A stretch of 39,826 bases of DNA. Source: an uncultured Saprospiraceae bacterium (lineage in GTDB: Bacteria > Bacteroidota > Bacteroidia > Chitinophagales > Saprospiraceae). This document shows positions 15,869 to 24,095 of the stretch, piece after piece. The stretch lies in assembly GCA_937922815.1 (NCBI GenBank), contig CALAJP010000197.1, forward strand, positions 1 to 39,826. Direction: 5' to 3'. The notes under the pieces were generated by a model. It worked only from the letters and a program-made list of their open reading frames with translations, made no database searches and was not told the DNA's origin. The position numbers and the translations under genes are program-made. Within the stretch, counting starts at the first letter, position 1, and every line of letters starts with the position of its first letter.

Positions 15869-18622
15869 ATGAGCGATTATTCCTACGTATTTAATGCCCA
15901 TCCGAGTTACATCGATGAAATGTATCAAAAGTATAAAAATGACCCAAGCCAAGTAGAAGATGGCTGGAGAAGTTTTTTTCAAGGGTTTGATTTTGGTGAA
16001 ACAAGTTCTAATGGAGCTGCATCTGGATCTACAACGATTGATTTGGATACGATTCAAAAAGAATTTAAAGTAATGTCTATCATCCATGGTTATAGAGACC
16101 GTGGACACTTATTATCTACTACCAACCCCATAAAAGATAGAAAAGATAGAGCACCACATTTGACATTAGCTGATTATGGTTTGTCAGAAGCGGATAAAAA
16201 CACAGTATTCAAGTCGGGGGAAGAAATTGGTTTGAAAAATGCTACGCTGAATCAAATTTTAGATAAACTGAATAAAACTTACCTAGGAAACATAGGGTTT
16301 GAATACGCTCATATTGAAAATCACGACAAAAGATATTGGTTACGTGAGAAAATCGAAGCTAGTGCACCTGCCGATGATTTTGATTTGTCAATGGAAGAAA
16401 AGAAAAGAATTCTTACTAAATTAAATGGTGCTGTTGGTTTTGAAAATTTCTTGCACAAAAAATATGTTGGTCAAAAAAGATTTTCATTAGAAGGTGGAGA
16501 ATCAACTATTGCTGCTTTAGATTTTATGATTTCTACGGGGGGTAAAATGGATGTGGAAGAAGTCGTAATTGGTATGGCACATAGAGGAAGATTGAATGTT
16601 TTAGCCAATACCATGGGAAAAACATACGAAGAGATTTTTAATGAATTTGAAGGCGTTTCTGTTCCTGACCACCAATTTGGTGATGGTGATGTGAAGTATC
16701 ATTTGGGATATTCGTCCGAAGTAGAGACGATGTATGGCGATAAAGTGTATTTGAAATTAGCACCTAACCCTTCTCACTTGGAAGCAGTAAATACGGTAGT
16801 TCAAGGTTTTGCTAGAGCAAAAGCAGATATATTGTATGGTTCTGATTATGATAAAATTTTACCAGTACTCATTCATGGTGATGCTGCGGTAGCAGGGCAG
16901 GGGATTTCTTACGAAACTGTACAGATGTCCCAATTAGAAGGATATTATACTGGCGGAACAATTCATTTTGTAATTAATAATCAGATTGGATTTACGACTG
17001 ATTTTGAAGATGCTCGTTCATCTACATATTGTACAGCTGCGGCCAGTTTGGTTCAAGCGCCTGTTTTTCACGTTAACGGAGACGACCCAGAAGCCGTTGT
17101 TTTTGCGGTTAAATTAGCAGTAGAATATCGTCAAAAATTCAATAATGACGTATTTATAGATATGGTTTGTTATAGAAAACACGGTCATAACGAAGGTGAT
17201 GACCCTAAATTCACACAAGCCAAAATGTATGATTTGATTAGTAAGCATAAGAATCCTCGTGTTTTATATGCCGAAATATTAAATAGTCGTGGCGACCTTG
17301 AAAAAGGAATGGTGGACAAATTAGAAAAAGAATTTTGGGACGACTTACAAGCAAGGTTTGATTCTGTAAAACAAAATCATTTGCCTTATAAACTTCAAAA
17401 ACCAGAAATTGCTTGGAGTAAGTTGAAAACAACAGCCGACCCTAAGGATTTCTTAGAGTCTCCTGTTACAGGAATTGATGCTGAAACAAGAGATTTAATC
17501 ATCAATCACTTGATGAATATGCCTAAAGGCTTTACTCCGATTAGCAAGGTGAAAAGATTGTTAAAAGGAAAACAAGCTTATTTAGATGCTGGAAATCTAG
17601 ACTGGGCTATGGCAGAATTGTTAGCATATTCTTCAATCCTTATCGAAGGGAAAGATGTGAGAATGAGTGGACAAGATGTGAAAAGAGGTACTTTCTCTCA
17701 CAGGCATGCTTTCTTATACGATGCAAATACATTCGAGCCATTAAATAGACTTGACAACATTAAAGACGGTCAAGGAAAATTTAGAATTTTCAATTCACTT
17801 CTTTCTGAATTTGGGGTTTTAGGTTTTGAATTTGGTTATTCATTAGCCTCTCCACATTCGTTAGAAATATGGGAAGCTCAGTTTGGTGACTTTGCCAATG
17901 GTGCTCAAACTATGATTGATCAATTTATTTCTGCTTCTGAAAGTAAGTGGAATAGAATGAGTGGCTTAGTAATGTTGTTGCCTCATGGTTATGAAGGTCA
18001 AGGCCCGGAACATTCAAGTGCAAGGCTAGAACGTTTCTTACAGCTTTGTGGAGATTATAACATGACAGTTGCGAACCTTACAACTCCTGCTAACTTCTTC
18101 CATGTTATTAGAAGACAATTGAAGCGTGATTTTAGAAAGCCATTAATCATTATGTCTCCTAAATCTATGTTGAGACACCCTAAATGCGTTTCTACTCTTG
18201 ACGAATTTACGATTGATAATGAAAACAATAAATTCCAAGAGGTAATTGACGATGTTTCTATCAAAGACGCAAGTAAAGTTAAAAAAGCTCTTTTCTGTAC
18301 AGGAAAAGTTTATTACGACTTATTAGCTAAACAAGAGGAGCTAAATACACAAGAAGTTGCTATTGTTAGATTGGAGCAAATGTACCCTTATCCAGACCAA
18401 AAAGTGAATGCATTAAGAGCGAAATATTCGAATGCTCAATTCTATTGGGTACAAGAAGAACCATTTAATATGGGAGCTTGGCAATATATCTTCTCACAAT
18501 ACCAAGATGAGATTGTATTCAAATATATTGGTAGACGACCAGGGGCTTCTCCTGCAACTGGATTTAAGAAAATTCACGAAAAACAACAAGCTGGAATTGT
18601 AAATGAAGCTTTTCAACTATAA
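15869..18622 (+). CDS. sucA: 2-oxoglutarate dehydrogenase E1 component
   Basis: A 917-residue thiamine-diphosphate enzyme that decarboxylates 2-oxoglutarate and passes the succinyl group to the lipoyl domain of E2, in the TCA cycle. The short N-terminal E1 segment (SYIDEMYQKYKNDPSQVEDG) is the E2-docking motif. The core has GMAHRGRLNVLANTMGK, the segment HGDAAVAGQGISYETVQMS, and GDDPEAVVFAVKLAVEYRQ of the ThDP domain, then the transketolase-like domain with LPHGYEGQGPEHSSARLERFLQ, where His and Glu are active-site residues. It ends in a family-typical GRRPGASPATGF segment. Length is normal (900-940). The E2 gene sucB does not follow: a strong terminator begins about 35 bases after the stop, so sucA is monocistronic here. 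Confidence 0.97.
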   Translation: MSDYSYVFNAHPSYIDEMYQKYKNDPSQVEDGWRSFFQGFDFGETSSNGAASGSTTIDLDTIQKEFKVMSIIHGYRDRGHLLSTTNPIKDRKDRAPHLTLADYGLSEADKNTVFKSGEEIGLKNATLNQILDKLNKTYLGNIGFEYAHIENHDKRYWLREKIEASAPADDFDLSMEEKKRILTKLNGAVGFENFLHKKYVGQKRFSLEGGESTIAALDFMISTGGKMDVEEVVIGMAHRGRLNVLANTMGKTYEEIFNEFEGVSVPDHQFGDGDVKYHLGYSSEVETMYGDKVYLKLAPNPSHLEAVNTVVQGFARAKADILYGSDYDKILPVLIHGDAAVAGQGISYETVQMSQLEGYYTGGTIHFVINNQIGFTTDFEDARSSTYCTAAASLVQAPVFHVNGDDPEAVVFAVKLAVEYRQKFNNDVFIDMVCYRKHGHNEGDDPKFTQAKMYDLISKHKNPRVLYAEILNSRGDLEKGMVDKLEKEFWDDLQARFDSVKQNHLPYKLQKPEIAWSKLKTTADPKDFLESPVTGIDAETRDLIINHLMNMPKGFTPISKVKRLLKGKQAYLDAGNLDWAMAELLAYSSILIEGKDVRMSGQDVKRGTFSHRHAFLYDANTFEPLNRLDNIKDGQGKFRIFNSLLSEFGVLGFEFGYSLASPHSLEIWEAQFGDFANGAQTMIDQFISASESKWNRMSGLVMLLPHGYEGQGPEHSSARLERFLQLCGDYNMTVANLTTPANFFHVIRRQLKRDFRKPLIIMSPKSMLRHPKCVSTLDEFTIDNENNKFQEVIDDVSIKDASKVKKALFCTGKVYYDLLAKQEELNTQEVAIVRLEQMYPYPDQKVNALRAKYSNAQFYWVQEEPFNMGAWQYIFSQYQDEIVFKYIGRRPGASPATGFKKIHEKQQAGIVNEAFQL

Positions 18623-18657
18623 TGTATTAGTAGCATTATACTAGATAAAATAAATTT

Positions 18658-18703
18658 AAACGAGTCAAGTCATCAAATTAGATACTTGACTCGTTTTATT
18701 TTT
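18658..18703 (+). terminator. Terminator after sucA
   Basis: A 13-base-pair perfect stem, AAACGAGTCAAGT (18658-18670) with ACTTGACTCGTTT (18684-18696), encloses a 13-base loop and is followed by TATTTTT. Confidence 0.9.
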
Positions 18704-18959
18704 AAGGAAGTTTTTGTTAAGAATTGGGCTATATTGGACTAATAAAATAGCAATGTTAATATGTATATTTTAGACCTTTGCAAAATGTATCCGAGCGAAG
18801 CGTAAATAAAAGATGCAATTTTTAGCATAATTTGCTATTTTTGCCTACGCTTTGGTTCTTAAATGTAATAACCTTTGTGTTAATGAAACAAGATCCTTAG
18901 AAGTATTCGTACTATATAGTTTTAGGATCGTCTTTTAATCAACTTCAATCATCATTTGA
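18704..18959 (+). promoter_or_regulatory. Structured leader region upstream of the GH57 gene
   Basis: This spacer contains nested inverted repeats. The outer stem is CGAAGCGTA (18796-18804) with TACGCTTTG (18846-18854), 9 pairs with one G-U; inside it TAGCA (18823-18827) pairs with TGCTA (18833-18837). A second structure, GATCCT (18892-18897) with AGGATC (18924-18929), encloses AGTA-TTCG-TACT (18902-18913), a stem with a UUCG tetraloop. The second stem is followed by GTCTTTT and then the GH57 start about 30 bases on. It may be an RNA leader, an attenuator or a small RNA; I do not recognise a known class. CTTTG elements at 18776 and 18873 resemble promoter parts but have imperfect spacing. Confidence 0.4.
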
Positions 18960-21350
18960 ATGAATAACAAATATGTATGTATCCATGGTCATTTTTATCA
19001 GCCACCTAGAGAAAATGCTTGGCTGGAGACCATAGAATCTCAAGAATCTGCAAGTCCTTTTCATGATTGGAATGATAGAATTAATTTTGAGTGTTATGCC
19101 CCTAATGCAGCAGCACGATTGACTGATGGAGATGGAGGAATTACCAAGATTACTAACAATTATAAACGAATTAGTTTCAATATTGGACCTACTTTGTTGA
19201 ATTGGATAGAGAAACATGACCCTGGTACCTATAATAGAATATTAGAAGCTGATGTCAGAAGTCAAGAATTATTTAATGGTCATGGTTCTGCGATTGCACA
19301 GGTTTATAATCATATGATTATGCCTTTGGCAAACACTAGAGATAAAGAAACTCAGATAATTTGGGGAATTGAAGACTTTGAAAAACACTTCAATCGTAAA
19401 CCCGAAGGCATTTGGTTAGCGGAGACAGCAGTTGACTTAGAGACGCTTGAACTGTGTGAAAAGCATGGCATTAAATATACCATTTTAGCCCCTCAACAAG
19501 CACAGGCTTGCCGACACTTTGATCAAAAAGACTGGCAATTCGGAGGTGTAGATCCTAGACGACCTTATAAATGTAATTTACCCAACGGTAAAAGTATCTC
19601 TATTTTTGTTTATGATGGTCAGGTAGCTCAAGATGTGGCTTTTAAAGGCTTGTTGAATAACGGTAATAATCTATCAGATAGATTGATTGGTTGTTTAGAC
19701 GATAACGATTATCCACAATTATCTCACATCGCAACTGATGGAGAAAGCTATGGGCATCATCACCGACATGGAGAAATGGCTTTGGCTGCTTGTATTGACA
19801 ATATCAATCAGCGTGCTGACGTTCAGTTGGCAAATTACGGCATGTATTTAGAACTGTTTCCACCCGATCATGAAGTTATGATTCACGAAGATAGTTCTTG
19901 GTCATGTGTGCATGGAGTAGAACGTTGGAAATCAGACTGTGGATGTAATACAGGTGGGACAGGCTGGCATCAAAAATGGAGACCAGGTATCCGAAACATA
20001 TTAAATGACCTTAGAGATAAAACTATCCCTAAGTTCGAAGAGGTAACAGCACCTTTTACGGACGATTGTTGGGCTATGAGAAATGATTATATCAAAGTCA
20101 TTATGAACCGTTGTCCTGAATCTCTAGACGCATTTTTGAAAAGAAATTGTAAGAGAGAATTAACAGAAGACGAAAAAGTATTACTGTTTAGGGCCTTAGA
20201 GATGCAGCGTAATGCCATGTTGATGTTTACTAGTTGTGCTTGGTTCTTTGATGAAGTAAGTGGAATTGAGGTAAACCAAGTATTGCAGTATGCACTGAGG
20301 GTTATTCGTTACACCGAACAGATTACAGATGTTAATTACTTTGAAGATTTCGTGACTACGCTTAAAACCATACCTTCTAATGTTTTTGAAGATGGTTCTG
20401 TTAGTTTTATTAATAATGTAGTGCCTTCTCAATTAGAGTTAAGAAGAGCAGGGATTCATTTCGCAATTGCTTCATTATTTACTAAAGACCCAGAGAATAT
20501 ATCTCTGTATAATTATAGCTTTGAGATAAAAAAATATCAAAAGGCACATGCTGGACTTCAAAAACTTGCGACTGGACAAATAACAATGCGTTCAAAAGTT
20601 ACGCAATCCACTAAAGATTTTACGTTTAGTGTGCTTTATATTGGACAACAGAATATAGTGGGGTCTATTATGAAGGGAGTAGATGATAGCACTTTTGATG
20701 ATATGTATCATAAGAGCAAGGCGGCTTTTAAAGGAGCTAATTTAGGTAAGGTTATCTCAATAATGGAGGAATATTTTGAAGGAGATCGCTTTACTATTTG
20801 GCATTTATTTAGAGATGAAAAGAAAAAGTTGTTGCAAGATGTTTCTAAACGAAATATGCAAAAACTAGAGATTCACTTTAAAGAAATTTATGATGAAAAT
20901 TACCAATTAATGAGCGGTATGCAAGCGTCTGGGTTTCCTATTCCCAATGCTTTTATGACTGCGATTAAGCATATACTTAACTTAGATTTTCAAAACTACT
21001 TCAAGCGTCCTCAGTTGAAAATTACCGAATTACAACGATTGGCAGGAGAGTTTAAAAAGTGGGAAGTGCCTATTCAAGAAATAAAATTGGTACAGCTTTC
21101 TGCCTCAGAAAGAATTTTTCACGAAGTATCAACCTTGGAGAATGAAATGAGTCATTTGGTCGTTATTGATAAACTGAATGCGATTTTTGAAGTGTTGAAC
21201 GGAATGGATATTGATTTAGATGTGTGGAAAAGTCAAAATAAGTATTACCGAAAACTGAGACTCTTTAGACGAGGAGAAGCTGAATACCTTTCGGACGAAT
21301 GGAAAGATGCTTTCCTACGATTGGGACGAAACTTAAATGTAAACGTATAA
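18960..21350 (+). CDS. GH57-type glycoside hydrolase-like protein with DUF3536
   Basis: A 796-residue cytoplasmic protein (no signal peptide). The N-terminal half has the glycoside hydrolase family 57 barrel motifs: HGHFYQPPRENAW at residues 9-21, IWLAETAVD with the nucleophile Glu155, and ATDGESYGHHH with acid/base candidate Asp260. The C-terminal half (about 300-780, SSWSCVHGVERWKSDCGC onward) is the DUF3536 region found fused to this barrel. GH57 enzymes include alpha-amylases, amylopullulanases and branching enzymes acting on alpha-1,4-glucans, but the biochemical role of this subfamily is unknown to me. Intact catalytic positions argue for activity on an intracellular glucan. It is monocistronic, with a structured leader upstream and a shared terminator downstream. 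Confidence 0.85.
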   Translation: MNNKYVCIHGHFYQPPRENAWLETIESQESASPFHDWNDRINFECYAPNAAARLTDGDGGITKITNNYKRISFNIGPTLLNWIEKHDPGTYNRILEADVRSQELFNGHGSAIAQVYNHMIMPLANTRDKETQIIWGIEDFEKHFNRKPEGIWLAETAVDLETLELCEKHGIKYTILAPQQAQACRHFDQKDWQFGGVDPRRPYKCNLPNGKSISIFVYDGQVAQDVAFKGLLNNGNNLSDRLIGCLDDNDYPQLSHIATDGESYGHHHRHGEMALAACIDNINQRADVQLANYGMYLELFPPDHEVMIHEDSSWSCVHGVERWKSDCGCNTGGTGWHQKWRPGIRNILNDLRDKTIPKFEEVTAPFTDDCWAMRNDYIKVIMNRCPESLDAFLKRNCKRELTEDEKVLLFRALEMQRNAMLMFTSCAWFFDEVSGIEVNQVLQYALRVIRYTEQITDVNYFEDFVTTLKTIPSNVFEDGSVSFINNVVPSQLELRRAGIHFAIASLFTKDPENISLYNYSFEIKKYQKAHAGLQKLATGQITMRSKVTQSTKDFTFSVLYIGQQNIVGSIMKGVDDSTFDDMYHKSKAAFKGANLGKVISIMEEYFEGDRFTIWHLFRDEKKKLLQDVSKRNMQKLEIHFKEIYDENYQLMSGMQASGFPIPNAFMTAIKHILNLDFQNYFKRPQLKITELQRLAGEFKKWEVPIQEIKLVQLSASERIFHEVSTLENEMSHLVVIDKLNAIFEVLNGMDIDLDVWKSQNKYYRKLRLFRRGEAEYLSDEWKDAFLRLGRNLNVNV

Positions 21351-21351
21351 C

Positions 21352-21390
21352 AAAAAAGAGCTTCTAAAATTTTTTAGAAGCTCTTTTTTT
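21352..21390. terminator. Bidirectional terminator between the GH57 gene and rmlA
   Basis: GAGCTTCTAAAA (21358-21369) pairs perfectly with TTTTAGAAGCTC (21372-21383). A-runs on the left and T-runs on the right serve both strands: it ends the plus-strand GH57 gene and the minus-strand rmlA, whose stop codon lies at its edge (21389). Confidence 0.92.
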
Positions 21391-22249
21391 ACTTTATCAA
21401 ATCCAATAAGTATTGACCGTATCCAGATTTTATGAGGTCATTGCCTAGCTTTGCTAGCTGTTCTTCATTTATGTATCCTTTTTTGAAAGCAATCTCTTCG
21501 ATACACCCAATTTTTAAACCCTGTCGTTCTTCTATAACTTGAATAAACTGCCCCGCTTGCATTAATGAGGCATGTGTTCCTGTGTCTAGCCATGCAATTC
21601 CTCTTCCCATGACTCCTACACTAAGGGTATTTTTTTCTAAATAATATTTGTTTACATCTGTAATTTCGTATTCGCCACGAGCACTAGGTTTTAAGCTTTT
21701 AGCAACTTCTATTACAGAATTATCATAAAAATATAAACCAGGTATAGCGTATTTTGACTTAGGAATGGAAGGTTTTTCTTCGATAGACAATGCATTGAAA
21801 TTATCATCAAACTCAACTACACCATATCGTTCAGGGTCAGCTACTTGATAACCGAAGACTTGCCCGCCTGTTGGGTTTTTACTTTGTTTTAATAATTCAG
21901 GAAGCCCATTGCCATGAAAAATATTATCACCTAATATTAAGGCAACACTATCCTTACCAATAAACTCTTCACCAAGCACAAAAGCTTGTGCTAATCCGTT
22001 AGGAATTTGTTGCTCGATGTAGCTGAATTGACAACCGATTTGAGAACCATCTCCTAATAATCTTTTGAAATGAGGCAAATCATGAGGCGTTGATATAATT
22101 AGAATATCATTAATTTCTGCTTCTAAAAGTGTAGAAATGGGGTAATAAATCATTGGCTTATCATAAACAGGCATTAATTGTTTAGAAACGGCTTTTGTTA
22201 GTGGGTGTAACCTAGTCCCTGATCCACCTGCCAAAATGATTCCTTTCAT
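21389..22249 (-). CDS. rmlA: Glucose-1-phosphate thymidylyltransferase
   Basis: A 286-residue nucleotidyltransferase that makes dTDP-glucose from glucose 1-phosphate and dTTP, the first step of dTDP-rhamnose and other deoxysugar pathways. The N-terminus has the family signature [13 protein letters not shown] followed by [26 protein letters not shown] (about residues 104-114) holds the metal-binding Asp, and VVEFD, the conserved EEKP and the segment [12 protein letters not shown] are typical. Length equals RmlA (about 290). No rmlB, rmlC or rmlD gene is adjacent. Instead a receiver-domain gene lies 6 bases upstream in the same direction, so the two share a transcript. Confidence 0.95.
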   Translation of the reverse strand: MKGIILAGGSGTRLHPLTKAVSKQLMPVYDKPMIYYPISTLLEAEINDILIISTPHDLPHFKRLLGDGSQIGCQFSYIEQQIPNGLAQAFVLGEEFIGKDSVALILGDNIFHGNGLPELLKQSKNPTGGQVFGYQVADPERYGVVEFDDNFNALSIEEKPSIPKSKYAIPGLYFYDNSVIEVAKSLKPSARGEYEITDVNKYYLEKNTLSVGVMGRGIAWLDTGTHASLMQAGQFIQVIEERQGLKIGCIEEIAFKKGYINEEQLAKLGNDLIKSGYGQYLLDLIK

Positions 22250-22255
22250 TTCTTT

Positions 22256-22618
22256 TTATTTATTCATGAATAATCTTCTAACTCTTAATACGAGTTCATT
22301 AGGTTTGAACGGTTTAGTAACGAAATCGTTCGCACCTACTTCGATAGATTTTAAAATTCTATCCTCGTCCGCCATATTTCCAATCATGATAATTGGCATT
22401 TTCTTAGAAATGTTTTTTCTAATATGTTTAACTAATGAAATGCCATTCATTTCAGGTAATTCTGCGTCTAATACTGCACCAGCAATATCTTGCTCTTCTA
22501 ATATCTTTCTCGCTTCTTTATCATTTTTAGCCAATACTACTTTGAATCCATGTTTTCTAATTCTAAATTCTAGGGCCGTTAATAGTATTTCTTCGTCTTC
22601 ACAAACTAAAATATTCAT
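22256..22618 (-). CDS. Stand-alone response-regulator receiver domain protein
   Basis: A 120-residue CheY-like domain without output domain. The acidic pocket is present (Glu7, Asp8), the phospho-acceptor is Asp51 in VLDAELPEMNG, and the conserved Lys is Lys102 in TKPF. The conserved Thr/Ser that couples phosphorylation to conformation is replaced by Gly80 (IIMIGN instead of a T/S-A pattern), which is unusual. It may therefore signal atypically or bind constitutively. It is the first gene of a two-gene unit with rmlA (6-base gap), and no histidine kinase is nearby. A candidate promoter lies 58 bases upstream. Confidence 0.88.
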   Translation of the reverse strand: MNILVCEDEEILLTALEFRIRKHGFKVVLAKNDKEARKILEEQDIAGAVLDAELPEMNGISLVKHIRKNISKKMPIIMIGNMADEDRILKSIEVGANDFVTKPFKPNELVLRVRRLFMNK

Positions 22619-22675
22619 TTATAAGTTTTTGTGGTTTGTTATTCAATGATACTTAATTTTAGTGTGCAGCTATTC

Positions 22676-22683
22676 CAAATTTA
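22676..22683 (-). promoter_or_regulatory. Candidate promoter -7 element of the receiver gene and rmlA
   Basis: TAAATTTG on the minus strand, a perfect TAnnTTTG match, 58 bases from the start codon. There is no clear -33 partner. Confidence 0.4.
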
Positions 22684-22846
22684 GGTTAAAGAAATGAGAT
22701 TTTCCTCTTTAATACTTTCAATTGAAATAAACTACACAAGCCCAAGATAGGATTTCTAGCTTTTTTATTGACACAAAACATATAAAAAATGTACTAATGT
22801 ATCTAATATTTTGCCTAACAGCCAAAATGGAGCATAAGCAAGGATA

Positions 22847-23044
22847 TTATTTTCGCATTTTTTTAGGTAATAGGTGCTGTTTGCTTTTCGATTTTTTTAA
22901 ATTCCCTTTTTTATCTGTTTTAGTTGTGGACGTATTCGAAGGGCAACCATATTTTGGTGAACAAGACGATAGTTGGGCTGCAAAAAAGATAAAAGTAATA
23001 ACAGTGAAAGTGTATAAAAAATACTTTTGGGTTGAGAATTTCAT
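22847..23044 (-). CDS. Small lipoprotein
   Basis: A 65-residue protein with a clear lipoprotein signal: MKFSTQKYF, a hydrophobic stretch, then LSSC with Cys28 as the lipid site. The mature part is short (38 residues), starts CSPKYGCPSNTS, and continues as a Lys/Ser-rich basic tail. I recall short Bacteroidota lipoproteins with a similar C-x-YGCP start and basic tail; their function is not known to me. The overlapping open frame on the plus strand (22797-23093) has no such organisation. It stands alone between the receiver gene and the HU gene, both more than 200 bases away. Confidence 0.7.
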   Translation of the reverse strand: MKFSTQKYFLYTFTVITFIFFAAQLSSCSPKYGCPSNTSTTKTDKKGNLKKSKSKQHLLPKKMRK

Positions 23045-23173
23045 GAGTTATGATTTGATTTTAATATATATTAAGCAAGGAATAGTTGAATAACAATGAG
23101 CCAAAAAAGGGTCTTTTATTAACTAGTTCCTGTCAATTATGCTTACAAAATGTTAAAAGAGCAAAAAATAAGC

Positions 23174-23191
23174 CTAATATTTAAATATTAG
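23174..23191. repeat. 18-base perfect palindrome upstream of the HU promoter
   Basis: CTAATATTTAAATATTAG is a perfect 18-base palindrome just upstream of the -33 element of the HU promoter, a suitable place for a regulator or for architectural protein binding. On the minus strand it is followed by TTATTTTTTG, so it could also act as a weak terminator in that direction, although no minus-strand gene runs into it from the right. Confidence 0.5.
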
Positions 23192-23202
23192 ACTCTCATA
23201 AA

Positions 23203-23234
23203 TTTGTTAATAAGCGAGTACAAATATAAATTTG
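23203..23234 (+). promoter_or_regulatory. Promoter of the HU gene
   Basis: TTTG (23203-23206), 20 bases, then TAAATTTG (23227-23234): a full match to the Bacteroidota housekeeping promoter (TTTG-N19-21-TAnnTTTG). The -33 TTTG is itself the end of another TAAATTTG (23199-23206). The -7 lies in the near-palindrome ACAAAT-ATAA-ATTTGT, which also presents TATATTTG to the minus strand (23221-23228), so divergent transcription toward the small lipoprotein gene is possible. Confidence 0.65.
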
Positions 23235-23266
23235 TGCCTTATTCGTAATTAAAATTAAATATAAGA

Positions 23267-23542
23267 ATGAACAAAAAAGATTTAATTAAAAAGATTGCTG
23301 AGGGAGCTGAATTAACTAACGTTCAAGCTACAACTGCTCTTAACTCTACTTTAAGTGCAATCTCAGAATCTTTGCAAGATGGTAATAAAATAGCATTGGC
23401 TGGTTTTGGAATTTTCTCAATCCAAGAGCGTGCTGCTAGACAAGGTATCAACCCAAGTACTAAGCAACCAATGCAGATTCCTGCAAAAAAAGTAGTTAAA
23501 TTCAAAGCAGGTAAAGAATTAGCGGATAACGTTAATGTTTAA
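23267..23542 (+). CDS. HU-family DNA-binding protein
   Basis: A 91-residue nucleoid protein of the HU/IHF fold that bends and compacts DNA as a dimer. MNKKDLIKKIAEGAELTN is the classic N-terminus, GFGIFSIQERAARQGINPST holds the conserved beta-arm entry, and the segment with IPAKKVVKFKAGKEL closes the fold. Length is standard (90). In the arm, the bacterial consensus RxGRNPxT reads RQGINPST. It has a strong promoter upstream and a terminator downstream, so it is monocistronic. It could be named hup, but paralogues are common in Bacteroidota, so I leave the symbol empty. Confidence 0.95.
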   Translation: MNKKDLIKKIAEGAELTNVQATTALNSTLSAISESLQDGNKIALAGFGIFSIQERAARQGINPSTKQPMQIPAKKVVKFKAGKELADNVNV

Positions 23543-23572
23543 GCTTTACGTTTAACTTTTATTGTATAAAAT

Positions 23573-23616
23573 AAAACAGACTTCCTAAATCATTTAGAAA
23601 GTCTGTTTTGTTTTTT
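23573..23616. terminator. Terminator shared by the HU gene and the Spy-like gene
   Basis: AAAACAGACTT (23573-23583) pairs with AAGTCTGTTTT (23599-23609), with a further CTAAAT/ATTTAG inner stem. It is followed by GTTTTTTATT on the plus strand and by TTTTATTTTAT on the minus strand, so it serves both convergent genes. Confidence 0.85.
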
Positions 23617-24082
23617 ATTCCCTATTTTTTGGACCTTGTTTGCCCTCTCCTGGTTTTCTTATTTTTCGAACCAACTCTTTTTTGAATTTCCTTTCAGCCA
23701 TTTCTAATTTTATGATTTTCTGTGGCGATAATACTTTTTTGAAAGCTTCAATATAGCGTTTGTCCAATTCCAATTTTTCCGTTTTCATCGCGATATTGCT
23801 ATTTAATTGCTCATTAGCTTCTGCATCTGTCATTTCTAAAGGATCTTTTGCGGGTTTTCTGCTTTTTTTGAGCGTTTTAATAGCGGCATGGTATTCATTA
23901 TAAACAGGCCAAAACTTCTGAGCCTCTTCGCTGCTTAGTTTTAATTCGTCTGTGAGAAAGCCTATCTTCATGGCTTCCATTTTTGCTTTCCTCTCTTTGT
24001 GTCGCTCATCTTTAGGGGCTTGAGCAAAAACTGCCGAGGTTAAAATTATTTGAGTACAAATAAATAAAAATAAATTTTTCAT
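23615..24082 (-). CDS. Exported Spy/CpxP-like helical protein linked to an ECF sigma factor
   Basis: A 155-residue periplasmic protein. I place the start at 24082 (MKNLFLFICTQ), because it gives a normal signal peptide cleaved after AVFAQ; the longer frame from 24133 runs into the upstream gene and adds a non-signal N-terminus. The mature part is charged and helical, with ELKLSSEEAQKFWPVYNEY and LSPQKIIKLEMAERKFKKEL, the pattern of the Spy/CpxP/LTXXQ superfamily common in Bacteroidota behind ECF sigma genes. In that context such proteins are thought to sense misfolding or metals. It is the third gene of sigma / anti-sigma / Spy-like, 13 bases after the second. Confidence 0.75.
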   Translation of the reverse strand: MKNLFLFICTQIILTSAVFAQAPKDERHKERKAKMEAMKIGFLTDELKLSSEEAQKFWPVYNEYHAAIKTLKKSRKPAKDPLEMTDAEANEQLNSNIAMKTEKLELDKRYIEAFKKVLSPQKIIKLEMAERKFKKELVRKIRKPGEGKQGPKNRE

Positions 24083-24095
24083 AGGTATTTTAATT

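Noticed and set aside
22797-23093. 98-residue open frame on the plus strand
   Set aside because: It covers the small lipoprotein gene on the other strand, has no recognisable domain or signal, and its composition looks like an antisense shadow.
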